Assembly (NCBI GenBank): GCA_905221605.1
Contig: CAJNDS010002757.1
Location: forward strand, 892,501 to 956,500
DNA length: 64,000 bases
Direction of reading: 5' to 3'
From: Symbiodinium natans
Lineage: Eukaryota > Sar > Dinophyceae > Suessiales > Symbiodiniaceae
Shown one piece after another: positions 1 through 12,643 of the stretch; positions within the stretch are counted from its first letter, which is position 1; each line of letters opens with the position of its first letter. The notes under the pieces are model-generated. The model did no database searches. It had not been told where the DNA came from and saw nothing but the letters and a program-made list of their open reading frames with translations. Both the position numbers and the translations under genes were made by a program.

Positions 1-22
1 CAGGGCTTACAGGGTTGAAGGG

Positions 23-116
23 TTGGGATGTTCCCCCTATTTACTAACAGTCCTTAGTAGGATGATGATAGGGGCTACTTTTTTCCCTATTAAGGACTGT
101 TAGTCTAAGATCCCAA
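23..116. repeat. Fold-back element family A, copy 1
   Basis: The ends read TTGGGATGTTCCCCC and, inverted, CTAAGATCCCAA. Inside, ACTAACAGTCCTTA pairs with TAAGGACTGTTAGT. The copy is about 94 bp, has no ORF, and shares its ends and internal arms with copies at 11544-11658, 34993-35083, 42577-42667 and 46155-46255. It has the shape of a non-autonomous MITE. Confidence 0.75.
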
Positions 117-1140
117 ACAACAGGGTTTACAGGGCTTATAGTGTCCTGAAGGCTCCAGGGCTTAAACCAGGAGACGACATAACATTTCAGACCTATTGAC
201 AATTTGGGGGGGTGTAGAGCTTCTATGTAAGTATATGGATGGATAATAGTACTTGTGTTGTATAGTGCTTCCTGTATAGTATAGTGGCCTTGTGGCCCAA
301 TTTTCTCTTCTATTTCAGGATGGGCCCTTAAAAGGGGGTTTATGGGGCTTGGGGCCCCCAGCCCTCTTGACGTGGCTTACTTTGGATTCGGGGCTGCCCC
401 TACACCCTAATTCCCACACGCAACTCTAAGCCCTAAGCCACAAACCCTTGAGCACTAAGGTTTTTGGGCTTGGGATTGATTTAGGCCGGTAGTTTGTTGT
501 GGCGCTGAAAACTTTGAAAAACCTGAGTCGCTGGTTTAGGGTCCGGGGCCTGAGCTTGGAGAGTTGAAGGCTTTGAGACTTTATTTTGGGTGGGTTTGGG
601 GTTTAGGGTTCAGGTTTTAGGAGGACAACCTTCGCATCACGACAAGGAGACGGGGAAGGAAAGACCAAAGACCCTAACCCTAATCTCTGAACCTTAAATC
701 CCCTCAGCCCTAAAACTTAGACCCAAACTACCCCAAAGCCCCAAAATCCGCAAAACCAACCGTGAAAACGCCAGACACCCTACTCTCTAAACGCCAAACC
801 CCACGCCGCAGGCAACAGCAGTAGCAGTGGGGGCACGGATGAGTGCGGCAATCGCCACGGGGCTGCCTCCAGTCCTGCCTGTGCCGAGGTGTTTGGTTTG
901 TGTGCTTTAAGGGTTTGGATTCAGGGGTCAGGTGGTTTTAAATCAAGTTGTTTTAAAACAACCCGTGCTTTAAGGGTTTGGATTCAGGGGTCAGGGTTTA
1001 GGGCTGTTTGGGATGTAGCATTGGGCGATTTGAGGTTTCAGGCTGTGGGTGCTCATCCCGGTTTTAGGCTTCAGGCCCAAACCACCCTCGCTTGAGGGCT
1101 GTTTGATGGTAGGGGTAGCCAGGCAGGGGGTAAAGATCTC

Positions 1141-1215
1141 AAACCCTAAAACCCTAAACCCTAAACCCTAAACCCTAAACCCTAAACCCTAAAACCCAAA
1201 AACCCTAAACCCTAA
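1141..1215. repeat. CCCTAAA telomere-type array
   Basis: About ten copies of CCCTAAA with a few single-base variants. Related shorter arrays follow at 1303-1360, 1870-1950 and, in the opposite orientation, 2028-2190. Their interstitial position and switching orientation argue against a true chromosome end. Confidence 0.85.
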
Positions 1216-2299
1216 ACCAAACCATCTGTGTTTTGGGCAGTACTTGAGGCCGGCCACCTTCGACTGAAAGCAACCTCAAGGCCCTCGAGGCCCAAAACCC
1301 TGAACCCTCAACCCTAAACCCTAAACCCTAAACCCTAAACCCTAAACCCTAAACCCTAAGCACGACTGAGGCGAAAATCCGCGCCTGGTGCAGCTCCAGG
1401 GTCTGCTGGCAGCCAGCCACAAGTACCAGGCGAGGGTGGTGGGGGGGGTGTGGGGGTGGAAGACCTATAGGAGTTATATATAGTATAGGAGTTATATATA
1501 GGAGTTATATATAGGAGTTATATATAGGAGTTATAGTATAGGGCTTTTTGGGATTCTAGAACCCCTTAGGGCTTTGGGGTTTCAGGGCAAAAGCAAATAC
1601 TCAAAGCCTGCTAGGAGACAGAAGGGGTTTAAGGCAGTTTCGGCCCGACGGTTTCGGAACTTCATGGCTTTGAGGGCTTCTTGGCTCTGCTCGGGGCTTT
1701 AGGGCTAACATCTCAAAGCCCGAGACCCCTACCATCCACCAATACAACTCCCAAAACCCAAAATCCGAGGACCCTTAAACTAGTGCCTCCCGGGGGGGGG
1801 GGGGGGGCGCCTCACACGTGAGCGCGGGCAAACCCTACGCCCTAAACCCACGGAAACCCTTCCACCCGAAATCCAAACCCTAAACCCTAAACCCTAAACC
1901 CTAAACCCTAAACTCTAAACCCTATAGACCCTAAACCCTAAACCCTAAATCAGGTCAAGCGACTCCAGCTCTGGTGCGAGCAGCACCTCTGTGAGACTTG
2001 GATTACAATTCTGGGTTATAGGGTTTGGCTAGAAGGGTTTAGGGTTTAGGGTTTAGGGTTTAGGGAGACTTGGAGTGCATTGCTTGGCCCCTGCGATGGA
2101 TTTGGGATACTGGATGACAATTCTGGGTTATAGGGTTTAGGGTTTAGGGTTTAGGGTTTAGGGTTTAGGGTTAGGGTCTTAATGTAGGGTTTGGGCTTGA
2201 ATTGGTGACCTTATAAGTTTTTCTCTAAGCGGGGGGAGTGTCAGCCGAGACCCTTCGCTGGACCGCAGCAGAGAAGCCTTAAGCCCTTAATGTAGGGGT

Positions 2300-2374
2300 C
2301 GGATTATTTAGGAATAGTATTCCCTTGTGGATAAAATGATACTATTATAACCCCCAAACCCCTGTTCTAATTGT
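2300..2374. repeat. Dispersed repeat family E, copy 1
   Basis: The sequence GGGGTCGGATTATT, then AATAGTATTCCCTTGTGG, then ATTATAACCCCCAAA and TTCTAATT recurs in the same order at 6468-6575, 33757-33845 and 34214-34285, and in reverse at about 50035-50150. It is a short interspersed repeat without coding capacity. Confidence 0.6.
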
Positions 2375-2434
2375 AAACGCTTGCGCGCGCCGCCTCGGCA
2401 GCCGGGCCGGCCCCAGGAAGGGCAGAGAGGTTAC

Positions 2435-2530
2435 GGGGGGGCGGGGGGGGGGGGGGGGTGGGGGGGGGGGGGGTGGGGGGGGGGGGGTGTGGGGGGGGGG
2501 GGGGTGGGGGGGGGGGGGGGGGGGGGGGGG
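2435..2530. repeat. Long poly-G tract
   Basis: About 95 bases of nearly pure G with occasional T. Comparable tracts occur at 6796-6852 and 36602-36689 (poly-C). They generate false glycine- or proline-rich frames on both strands. Their length is probably not reliable in the assembly. Confidence 0.9.
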
Positions 2531-4204
2531 TTTTTTGAGCACTCCCTGTGTAAGGCCACCGACAGGCGGATCCCTCACGCATCGGTTTGCAGCTCCTCCA
2601 AGCGATTGGGGGGTCCGGGGGGGGGGGGGTGGCGTCAGAAAATTTGGCATGGGGAAGGGTTGGGTTAGGGGGAAGGAGGCCCGATCCGGGTCTGCTTGTT
2701 CCAGACGCTTCTCGGCAGGAAGCCGAGGCGAATTATTATGGCCCCTGTATAAGGTCTTTGCAGTTCGCACTCCTTTTGGATCTGCTCACTCTGGTGGGTA
2801 GGTAGCCTTGAACCTCATTTGGGTTTTGTCAGGCCCCTGACAGCCCCAAAGAATTGTTTAAACCCGAAACCCTAAACCCTGCACCCTGACGGCACAAAAT
2901 AAGTTGAGGGCCATGCTTTGGTGGGTTCCTTCTGCTTAGGTTTGGAGTTGTGCTAGGGCGTTCAAGGCTCTACGGACATAGATCGTGTCGGGTTCAGCGC
3001 TTCTTGTGGATTCTTGGGCTCATGGGGTTTAGGGTTTTTTCATCAGGGAGTTTGGGTTCTTGCATGGGCGTTTTGGTTCACAGGTTTTAGGGTTCAGGTC
3101 ATTAGCTTTTGGTGTATGCTTTCTGTTGGGGTCTAGGGCTCCGTGTCCCAACATCCCTTCGGGGCTCGGGCACGGGGGTTCAGGACACTCCCTGCACCTT
3201 ACAACGAAATCCCTAGCAAGCTTCAAAACCGTGCATTCCTGGTCCTGGTCCTCAGCCTTAGAATTCCTAAGCCTGCACCCAATGGGAGGAGGGGGGGGGG
3301 TTACGGTTCAGGGTACTGTATTGTTTTTTGTGGCTTGGGTTGTTCCAAGCACCGGAAAGGTTCTGGATGATTCCGTGGAATACCATCAACCCCCCCTTCA
3401 CCCCCTCCATAGAATGTCAGTAGCCTGCTCAGGAGCAGATCTCGGTGGGGGAAGTCTGCCAAGTGCTGTGCCAGGCACACCTCTACGAGGTCGGGGGCGG
3501 GGTGAGATGGGGTGAGGGTCAAAGGCAGACTTGCAAAGCCTCGCACCCTAAGGCCCTGAGGCTCTGCGGCTCTAGGGGCTTGCTGTTAAGGGGGGGGCCA
3601 CGGCTTCCAGGTTAAAGTTGAACTGTTGGGACTTCGGGGCTTGAGATCTCAGATCGGAATCTTAACCCTCAACCTCCGTCTCCCTCAAGCCTCTACCACC
3701 CTAAACCTCCCAAACGCAGACAGTTTGGGGGTTTACATAGGATGAACCGTTTAGTGTTCTTTTTTGGTTTTGCGGTTCAGGTGTAACCGTGTGGCTGGGG
3801 GGGGGGGGGGGGGGGGGTTGTTAGCGTTCCTGTGCTAAGGGCGAAGAGTTTGGGTCTTTATAGGGCTTGGGCCATGGTCTTGCCATGCGAACCCTGAGCC
3901 ACTTCATGAGCCCAGCTTAAGGATTCGGATTCCAATCCGTCTGCCAGTTGATGGTGTGCTCCAGGCTTCGACGGGAATACTGCAGTCGGACATCGATTTT
4001 CACTTCAGGTAGGTTCCCAAAGAGCCGTGGATTTAAGGGACCTCTATGCCACCGGATTGGGAGCCGATGGCTAGAGAACAAGACCTGCACAAGGGCTTCA
4101 CAACATGAAATTCTTAGGGGCGCCGGTTGTCTTCCTCGGTGAGGTTCTTGGAGTCGCTTAGTGGTTAGGGTTTAGGGTGGGTTCTATTCTTGACATCACC
4201 CCAG

Positions 4205-4286
4205 CAACGCCCTGCACTTGCAGGCAAAGCAGCTGGAGAAGGCGTGCCTCTGCTACATCAAGAACCACATGGAGGCGTGGCCTTGA
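4205..4286 (+). CDS. Exon fragment, BTB/BACK-like
   Basis: After a CCAG acceptor-like site the frame starting at 4206 reads NALHLQAKQLEKACLCYIK, then NHMEAWP and a stop. The spacing of Leu, Ala-Cys-Leu and the aromatic-Ile pair resembles the helix after a BTB/POZ fold (a residue pattern like A..y....L...C..fi). Only about 26 codons are visible and flanking exons were not found, so this is an exon island or gene relic. BTB proteins usually act as cullin-3 adaptors; that function is family knowledge and is not shown here. Confidence 0.3.
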
Positions 4287-6794
4287 GCCTTCAGCGACTT
4301 CAGTGGTCGCAGCCCCCTGCAGCTTTAACTTTGATGGGGCCAACCCTAAACCCTAAACCCTCAAACCTAAACCCTAAACCCTAAACGCTAAACGCTAAAC
4401 CCGAAACCCTCAACTCCTAAGCTTCTTCTCACCTGCAAGGCTGTAGCTGGGCTGTGCAGATGCCAGCATGTTTGATTTAACTTTGACGGCAGGCTCTAAA
4501 TGGAGTGCAAGCACTAGAAGATGACGGTCCGCAGACTAGAAACTAAACTCAAATCGCTATGCCACCTGTTGGCCCCTGTGACAGTGCCTGTATTCACTTT
4601 CCGATTCCCCCTTCAACCCCTAAACCCTAATCCCCAAACCCCTAAACCCCCCTAAACCCTAATCCCCATTCGTTGATGAAGCATCAGCAAGTCTGGGTTT
4701 GTGCGGACCAGGACGTGGTCGTTCTTCCTGCCTTCGGAAACCTCAGTCGAGACTGGCCCGAGGCGGTTTAGGGTTTAAGGTCGACTGTGCTAGTAGACTC
4801 CCTGAGTCCTGGCCCTGATAAAAGCTCTAAACTGACCCCGTGTCGATTCGTAGGCCCTCAGACCTAAAACCCCGCAGTTCCTTGTACCAAAGTTCGACAA
4901 TCCCACGTCTTGGTTGTTGGCAACAGCAGGCTTGTCGGCTTCTTGTCATATCCGGGCCCCGCTGGCGGGCAGGGTGGGGGTAGGGGGTGTTTCAGGTGAT
5001 GGAATCTGAACTAAGCCTCAGCCCCACCCGCCTGCCCTTTTGGGGAGTTCGGGGTTTAGGGTTTAGGGTTTGCGCGCAACGTCTTGTCTCCTTGACTAGG
5101 GTTTTAGGGCTCCTTTTGCCGAGTAAATGCAACACCTCAGGGATCGTAAACGCAAAAACCCTCAGTAACCTCTCTAAGTAAACCTATGTCAGCTAAGTAC
5201 CCTAAACCCGAACCACCCTCCTGGACCTGCAAGCCCTAAACCCTGCAGGTCATGCTGAAGATCAGCATTTTCACTGCAGGCTCGAGCCTTTTCTTTGGTG
5301 TAGGGCTTAGAGGTTTAGGGTTTAAGTCTTCTCCTCTGTTGTTTCTTGATGGTTTTGGGGTAGGGCTCATGGTTCGAGGGGCTTTAGGTTCAAGGGTTCG
5401 GGAAGTGCTGTTAAGGGCTGAAGCGCCAACTCCGGCCCTCGAAGGAAGGCCCTGCGCCACCAGGATATACCCCAACACCCCTGAACCTCAATCATCTGCC
5501 CTTGTTCGCCACGCTGCTTGCTGTCTGAGTGCACTCGCCCTCTGCACCCTAACCCTCTCAGTGTGCCCCCCCCTCCCCCCCCCCCACTGCCCTGCGGGCC
5601 CGCTTGTGCGCAGGCGTGTCAGAAACCAGGGCCACTGCTGCCCTGGACGTGGTGTCCTGGAGGCCAAATCCATCTCAGGCTGTTGCGTGGTGGCAGATTT
5701 AGGGGAGTTCAACGGGTTTAGGAGGCTGGTTAACAGGGTTGGGGCTTAGGTTTAACGTCTAATTATAGCGCTTAGCCGACTTGGGGCGTTAGGCTGTCAA
5801 GCAACTGTCGTATTCCACGGCACCAGCCCTCTACCCTGAGCCCCCAAACCCTAATCTTCCCAAAGTCTAAACCCTAAAACTTGACAATCTAGGGGCCCCA
5901 CAAGGAACCAGAAGAGAGAGCGATAGAGACAGAGAGAGAGAGAGAGATAGATAGATAGATAGATAGAGAACGAGGGAGGGAGAGAGGGAGAGGGAGGGAG
6001 ACGCCATCCGCGTACACCCTCGCCCCAGCCGAGGGAAAGAGGAAGCGCAGCGAAGGTGATGGGCCTGGTAGCGAGTAGTGTCGGTGCCAGGGTAGGAAGT
6101 ATATGGTTTGCGTTCGAGGATGTTAGTGTTGGCCTTGCGGATAGACGGTAGGAGCTCTTCTTATGGGGTTTATGGGTCTATGCAAATCAGGGTTTCCGAA
6201 AGGTTTAGGTGTAGGGTTCTTTTCCAGCTCCCCCTGGGTCGGATTCACATTTCCCCGCCTCCCCCCCCTCAACATGGGGTACCCAGACATAGTCGCAAGG
6301 TTCAGCTCGCGTCGTGTCGGTTGAGGGTAACCAGATAAAACCCTAAACCCTAAACCCCAACCCCCAAACCCCTAAACCTCTAAACCCAAAACCTGCAAGA
6401 GACTTGGCACGGACACGCTTGCCGAAAGCGCCGGGTAGTGGGTTACAAGAGCTCAACTGGTGCTTGCTGCCGAATCTAGGGGTCGGAAGAAGTACTAGTA
6501 ATAGTATTCCCTTGCGTCCCCTATATGCAAATACTAACATAACCCCCCAAAGCCGGATTCTAATTATGATTGAGGCCCCTAGAGTAGATGGTGGCAGCCT
6601 GTAGTTGGCAAAGAGTAGTGGCAGGCAACAATTGAGGGAAGGCTCAGGCTGGCAACAGAGCAGGGCGCGACTCAAATGCTGCGAGCAACCGGAAACGCTA
6701 AACCTATAAGTCCTACGTCCTATAAGCCCTAAACCCTATGAGTCCTACGTCCTATATGCCCTATTTAAACTCTAGAAAGCATTAAGACCCCTCA

Positions 6795-6841
<47 letters not shown>

Positions 6842-9143
6842 CCCCCTCCCCCTAAGTAGCCTGCAGTCTCGCGTTCTAAGCCGTAAACCTCAGAAGCGCC
6901 AGAAACCCAAACCCCAAGCCCTGTAAACCTCGGAAACCCCAGAGACCCGAAATGCCCGGCAGGCTTGCTGAGCCCTAAACCCCAAACCTTAAACCCTGCA
7001 CCCTTAAGCCTTAACCCTTAACCCTTAACCCTAAACCCTAAACCCTAAACCCTAAAAACTTCGGACGCTCGGCAGAGGGAGAGCCCGCGCCGGCAACACG
7101 AAGCTTCCTGCACCAAAGCGACAGGGAGGGGGTCTAGCGCCTCCGAAACCCCGAAACCTTAGGGCTTAGGGCTTTTAGGGTTTAGGGTTTAGGGTTTAGG
7201 GTTTAGGGTTTAGGGTTTAGGGTTTAGGGTTTAGGGTTTAGGGTTTAGGGTTTAAGGACCCTGAAAGAACTCTCTAAACCCTTTCCTTAAAACTTAAGAC
7301 CTGGCTGCTCTCAGCTTGAGACGGCAGCGATGTACGAGATTTGCCTTCGGGGCTTCTCGCGTTCCGGTGACTTGAAGCTCCGACCCCTAAACGCTCCTTA
7401 TATGCCCTACGATCTTAACCCTGCAAATCGACCCCCGTCAGGCTTTCAGGGCCAGCAATCCTGAATTCCCAAACTGTAGATGACAATTTCTTTTCGGGTG
7501 TGCCTGACTTGGGCGTGCGAGCCCCCGACTAGGTCCCAGAGCGCTGGAAATCAGCTGCTCATGCCATTGTCGCGTGCAGGATACTGGGCAGCTCGTGTCA
7601 TGCTGCCCGCACCAAGGCTAGGTAGGACGACGCTCAATGATATTTGGATCCTTTGTTATGTGCATGTTGCTCACATGATGTGCGTGCTGCGCGTCGCTCC
7701 TACCTAGCATCAGGGATCTCCGCCATCAAAATTCGGATGCGAAAGGTCGTTTTTTTGTTGTTATTATTTCTATTATTAGTATTAGTATTTGTTATTATTA
7801 TTATTATTTGTTTTCTTTTTTGTTTGGGGGGGGGGCAGGTACTTCGTCTTGGCATCCCTTGGCTTTCGGTCTTGGCTGCAACAGTAAACCCTGAAGCCCA
7901 GAACCCCAATCTCCATGCCGAAGAGCTGGTGAAGCCCCAGGAGGTTCAGGGTTTAGGTTTTAGGGTTTAGGGTTTAGGGTTTAAGTAGGGTTTAGGGTTT
8001 GGAGTTTAGGGCTCAGGGTTTAGGGGTATGCAGTGTGCAGCTAGCGCTGGAACTTATAGCTCCCGAATGCTCCAGACAGCTCCCAAGACACGCGCTTGCT
8101 CCTTCAAGCCCTGGCCGCTGACACCCTCATGCAAGCATCCAACTTCCCGCAACCCTCAAACCCTTCAACCCCAAATAGCCATCATCCCCAACAGGCAAGC
8201 TCCTCAACCCCGAAACCCTAAACCCCTAACCCCAAAGCCATGGAGACCATCACACTGCCCAGGCCACGTGTCCCTGACAGACCTGGATCCCCAAGCCGTG
8301 CAGGCAACGGATGGTTTAGGGTTTAGGCTTTGGGGTTTAGGGTTTAAGTATTAGAGTTTAGGATTTAGGGATATACTAGTCAGCAACTTAGCTCCAAAAC
8401 CTCAGCAGCTCTGGGCCTTTTCCCGACGCCCTTTGCCTCGCGAACCCTCAGCCCCCCCCAAAGCCTTGAGGCCGATGAAGCCAGGAACTGCTGCGGGCGA
8501 AACCCGCATCCTCAAAGCCCTCAACCCGGCACCCTAAGTCGACCCTTATAACCCTTAAACCATTCAACCCCTGTAATCCCTAAACCCTAAACCCTATCCC
8601 TAAACCCTAAACTTTAAACCCTAAACCCTAAACCCAACCCAGAGTGGCAGGCTTTGTGGGACTTCCGCGCTTTGCTGCTTGTGCTCTGGCAGCAAGTGCT
8701 TGGCGAGGTGATTAGGGGTTAGAGATGTGGTTTTCGATAGCAGTTTTAGGGTTTTGGGCCACGATTGTTTTAAGCGTTAGGGTTGAAGGGTTTTAGGGGC
8801 AGTATGGACCTTCCGCGTGTAGACCCCGCACAAGTAGCTCCCTCATGAAGCTTAGACCCATGTACTGGCCTACGCCCGAAACCTTTGCAATAGAAATTCC
8901 TGTGCTGCAATGGACCCTCGCAGCTGAACCCGAGTAGACCCTACATCCCAACACCCGAAACCCTCTCGTTGTCAATCCTGCACCACCATACTAAACCCTA
9001 AACCCTAAACCCTAAACCCTAAACCCTAAACCCATTAAGGACCATTAACCATAGACTGAGAAGAACTGCGGCGACTCAGCTCTTAAGACCCTAAACCCTA
9101 AGCCTGAAACCGCCCTAGAAGGGACCTAAAGTCTCGAACTGAG
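4287..9143. other. Host non-coding stretch
   Basis: No gene is supported. Contents are scattered CCCTAAA/TTTAGGG units, a GAGA/GATA microsatellite at about 5925-5990, a dispersed repeat at 6468-6575, poly-C at 6796-6852, and a TTTAGGG array at 7174-7254. Most frames translate to the satellite peptides GLGFRV or LNPKP. Confidence 0.55.
7174..7254. repeat. TTTAGGG array
   Basis: Eleven or more nearly perfect TTTAGGG units in a row. Confidence 0.9.
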
Positions 9144-9221
9144 GAGAACTTCGGCGACATCATGACCGCCTGGAACCACGGGTTGGACCCAAAGAAGCGC
9201 GGGAAGCTAGAGGCGAACGTT
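9144..9221 (+). CDS. Exon fragment, EF-hand-like
   Basis: The frame from 9144 reads ENFGDIMTAWNHGLDPKKRG, then KLEANVW, before running into repeat sequence. The pattern hydrophobic helix, then LDPKKRGKLE, resembles a degenerate EF-hand loop and exit helix. It is followed by further same-strand exon-like pieces at 9507-9556, 10141-10200 and 10386-10440 that resemble pieces of the 39-52 kb locus. It is probably part of a multi-exon EF-hand-type gene; calcium binding is not assured because loop ligands are missing. Confidence 0.35.
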
Positions 9222-9506
9222 TGGGGCTCGGTTTAGGATTTGGGGTTTTTGGGGGTTTAGGGTTTAGGGCTAGGTGGGGAAGCTAGGTAGCTATTAGGAG
9301 TCAGGGTTTAAGGGCTTGGGGTTTCAAGGGTTCAGGGGTTGAAGGTTTACATTTCTGGGCTTAGGGGCTTTAAAGGCGGGCTTAGGCTTTTCCAGGGTAC
9401 TCTGAGGTTGTGCCCCTGCAGAGTTCCCTTCAACTCTCCCCAAAGCCTAAACCCCTAACCCCTAACCCCCAACCCCCAACCCCCTAGGGTTCAGGATCGC
9501 CTGCAG

Positions 9507-9556
9507 CCTGCCAGGAGGAAGACTTCTGCCAGCGGGTGGCGGAGATGGGCTACGCG
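9507..9556 (+). CDS. Exon with consensus 5' splice site
   Basis: Between a CTGCAG or TGCCAG acceptor and a donor GTAAGT at 9557, the frame reads CQEEDFCQRVAEMGYA. The EEDF...AEMGY spacing matches the entering helix of EF-hand repeats in the same presumed gene, and a comparable unit GKTEFAKGCEAIGYEG is at 49320-49405. Confidence 0.4.
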
Positions 9557-10140
9557 GTAAGTTCCTCATGATGGTCGCTTCTTTGCGGGGTTTTGGGGTT
9601 TAGGGTTTAGGGCTGGGTTTGTTGAGGGCTTGGGCTCTAGCACTTATTAGTGCTGTTTCTTGTTGGAGAAGGTGTGTTGCAGACAGTGAAAGCCCATGTC
9701 TCTCCGAAATCCCTAAACTCTAGAAATCACAGGGTTCTTGTCGCAACCCCCACATTCATACTCAAGAAGCGTACAGCTGCATGCTTCAGAGCCCCCTTAG
9801 GTTACTATTGTGGGAACTATAGACCGGACTCCCTTGCCAGGTTAGGTTCTGCTGAAAAAAGGGACAAACAGCCTTACAACCTAAACCTTTGCTTCTTGGC
9901 CACTTGCAGGCCCAGGAGAATCTTCCCGAGATCGCCCCTCCCTGTTTCGGGTTCAGATGCTTTGAGGTTCAGGGTTTGGAGTCAGCTTTGTTCTCATGGC
10001 AGCAGTCGTTTTTTAGAGGGAGACCACCGTTCCCTTTTTTTGTTTTTCTTGGGAAGGGTTGCGTGGTTTGTGTTTATCAATCATTACTTTTTGGCCTCTA
10101 GGTTGTAGTTCAGGGTTTTGGCCAGTGGTGCACAAGACAG

Positions 10141-10200
10141 CCCTGTGAGGGCGACGTGAAGAAGCTCTGGCAGCTTCTCTTGGCGGAGCCGCCACGAGCT
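10141..10200 (+). CDS. Exon fragment, GxVKxLW motif
   Basis: After a GACAG acceptor the frame reads PCEGDVKKLWQLLLAEPPRA. The core GDVKKLW corresponds to GSVKQLW in the exon at 39326-39398, suggesting two related genes or a duplicated gene in this window. The function is inferred only from the EF-hand-like neighbours. Confidence 0.35.
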
Positions 10201-10385
10201 CAGGATCTGCTCAACCTTTACCAGGCACCCGTCTTCTGAAATATTGGCTAAATCTGAAGACTGAACCGGAACACATGCACACCGAAATACGTGCGTCTGG
10301 TACCCATACGGCGGCGTTAGGAATTTAGGGCTTCGATTGCTCGAATCCACACCCAACCCGAATCCCCATCCATCTTACAAGGCAC

Positions 10386-10440
10386 CGCAAGTACATCGTC
10401 CTCCGTGACATAGATCCTGCAGCTGCAGCGGCCTGTGCCC
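10386..10440 (+). CDS. Exon fragment, KYIVLRDIDP
   Basis: The frame reads RKYIVLRDIDPAAAAAC. It lines up with HKYVEMTPFVRITP at 49152-49208 (K-Y-[IV]-x-[LM]-x-x), so it is another piece shared between the 9-10 kb and 39-52 kb loci. Boundaries are uncertain. Confidence 0.3.
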
Positions 10441-11034
10441 CAGAGGGCTTGAGCGGTTTAGAGGTTTTGAGGTTAGGGGTTTTTGTGGGTTTCGGGGGCT
10501 TTGGGGTCTGGGGTTTAGGGAGGGCTTGTGGCTTCAGGTATGGAGCGAATATAACGAAGCCCAGCTTCTACAGTAGGGTGTCCTGGGAACGATGGCCCCT
10601 AACTCAGCTAAACCCCAAACCCTAAGCCCTAAATTGCTCAGGCTTAAAGGCTCCTGCTGTTTAGGAGCCTTTCCCCAAACCTGGTTTGCCAGAGGCCCTT
10701 ATTCTGGGAACGTGAGGAAACGCCATGCGCCAGGAAAGCTACCAATCAAATCGTTGATGGCATTCGCAAGCTCGCTGCCTTTCTTTTTACTATTCGAGGG
10801 AGAAGTTCCATAGGCTAGGAGGTGAGACGCCCTGTTGGTTCTGGGAAATGGTTTGTTTCACGCCCTTTTATTTAGGATAGTTTTCAGGGGCCATTTCACG
10901 CCCGCATTAAATATAATTGCTACAAAATTGTTACGCGCAAAAGCCCATTAATTTGTGCTATCTTGTAGGTTTTGGGTCACAGATTACGAGGTTCGATTTG
11001 GGGTTGAATGTTGTGCTCGTTTTTGTGTGGCCCC

Positions 11035-11066
<32 letters not shown>

Positions 11067-12589
11067 ACCCCCAAAAAGCAGGCATTTTTTCGGACGCCCT
11101 CAACAAAAGGTTTGTGCCGGTTTGGGTTGAGGGCTTGAGAGGTTGAGGCCCAGGGGAAGTCGAGGGGTTGAGAGGTTCTGCATGGGGTGCGGATGAATTC
11201 GGACCACCCAAGCAACAGCTCGTGGGGTACTCCCTTGGAAACTGTTTGGGGCCGTAGTTCTAAACGGCATTTGACAAAAACTCGGCTGCCGATAATGTTA
11301 GGAGTCTGGCAAATTGGCAAAGGCTTGAAGCTCGGGGGCCTAGAGGCTCCCCGTGGGTTGCTGAACAGTTCTTTCAAACCCCGCAGAGTAGCAGGAAATC
11401 TTGGGCCCCCAACTTATGAACCACACACCCAAACACTGCGCAATGACCAGGCCTACTTCCGCGGTGACGACAAAGCGCTCACCTTGTACGGCACGCAGAG
11501 CTCGGGGCCGAGAAGAGAGCTCCAACACGTCGAAGTTAGGTTCTTGGGATGCTCCCCCCTTATAGTAGCAGCCCTTAGTAATTAGGGATTATGGAAATAG
11601 GGGGGGGGAACTATATCATCCCCATTAAGGACTGTTAGAAAAAGGGGGAGCATCCCAATCGAACTAGTTACTTATGGTACCCTAAAGCCCAGACTCGACA
11701 TTGAATCCCAGTAGAACCCTTTATCAGATTTCTATAAGGCTTATCCCGGTTTTCGATGTAGATCAAGCTCTTCGTCCACAGCAGGTTCATGTCTTGAGGC
11801 TTAGGGGCTTGTTGGTTTAGGGTTTGGAGGGTTGTCGTTGGGCTGTTGAGGTTGAGGGGTTTGAGCTTTTGGAAGCCGCCGGTGCAGGTGCTGAGTGTGT
11901 AAACCCAGCAGCCATCAGACGTGTTGAATGGTCATACATGTGCTAATGTGGTTGTGAGCAGTGAGTGTGTCGCAGTTGGAATCTGATCCGTTCTCTCTTC
12001 CAGGTGGTCCGCAAGCATCTCCCAGCAAGTGGGCAGGACGAGCTGCAACGATCAGTGCTGACCGGCAGCGAGCGCACCTGAACTTAAACCCTAAACTTGT
12101 CGAACAATACGTGGCGCAAACGTCGTGTCCACTTGTACACCAGATAGTGTGGACATCTGATAAGCAATGTCCCCCGAAAATAGACTGAAATGTAGCCGGT
12201 ATAGAGCCCCCCTCACCCCCACAATTACTATTAGGTCGAGGAAGCTGAAGGCCAAAACGTTTCGTTCAGGTTTTTCAGGCGTATAGGTTCAAGTTCAATG
12301 TGTATAAGGCATAAGGCTTCGCGTCTGAGAAGGTTCAAGGCCTCAACTCCAAGATATATTGACCAGACCCAGTCCAAACAATTACTCCCATGCTTCGACT
12401 CACGGAGCTACTGAACTTGATTTCAGCACACATGGCATAAGGTTTGCAACGATATGGTACCCCTGACATTCCCCAAGAGTCTGCACGATCCTTGCTGTTG
12501 TACTAGAGGAACCTGCCGACATTGGCATCACTGTTTTCGGAACCCCCTGCCTCCCTCTCCCCCCCAGGGGTTGCGGATGTAGCGAGCAG
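10441..12589. other. Host non-coding stretch
   Basis: No gene is supported. It holds a poly-C run at 11037-11066, a fold-back element at 11544-11658 and sparse telomere-type units. Density of TTTAGGG is lower than elsewhere in the host DNA. Confidence 0.5.
11544..11658. repeat. Fold-back element family A, copy 2
   Basis: Ends TTGGGATGCTCCCCCC and GGGGGAGCATCCCAA are near-perfect inverted repeats about 16 bp long. The internal AAGGACTGTTAG arm is shared with the other family A copies. The size is about 115 bp and there is no ORF. Confidence 0.8.
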
Positions 12590-12643
12590 GGATCCAAAGC
12601 TTTGGAGATGTGCAGGAAAGATCTCGGTGATCAACACCGAGGA
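12590..12643 (+). CDS. Possible exon fragment, TPR/kinesin-light-chain-like
   Basis: After a GCAG acceptor the frame reads GSKALEMCRKDLGDQH. The pattern ALE.C...LG..H is typical of the tetratricopeptide units of kinesin-light-chain-like proteins. Only one partial unit is visible and other frames are also open here, so this is weak. Confidence 0.2.

Larger units (their letters stand above)
1..4204. other. Host intergenic/intronic DNA with telomere-like repeats
   Basis: No gene is supported here. The stretch holds CCCTAAA or TTTAGGG runs (about 1141-1215, 1303-1360, 1870-1950, 2028-2190), a pentamer-like GGAGTTATATATA tandem at about 1469-1535, a fold-back element at 23-116, a dispersed repeat at 2300-2374 and a long poly-G tract at 2435-2530. 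Open frames here are glycine/proline-rich by-products of homopolymers or translations of the telomere repeat. Confidence 0.6.

Noticed and set aside
2345-2770. Proline- or glycine-rich frames on both strands
   Set aside because: They are produced by the poly-G tract at 2435-2530 and have no other protein-like sequence.
10955-11377. Overlapping Pro/Gly-rich frames around 11 kb
   Set aside because: They are driven by the poly-C run at 11037-11066; the remaining sequence is repeat-derived.
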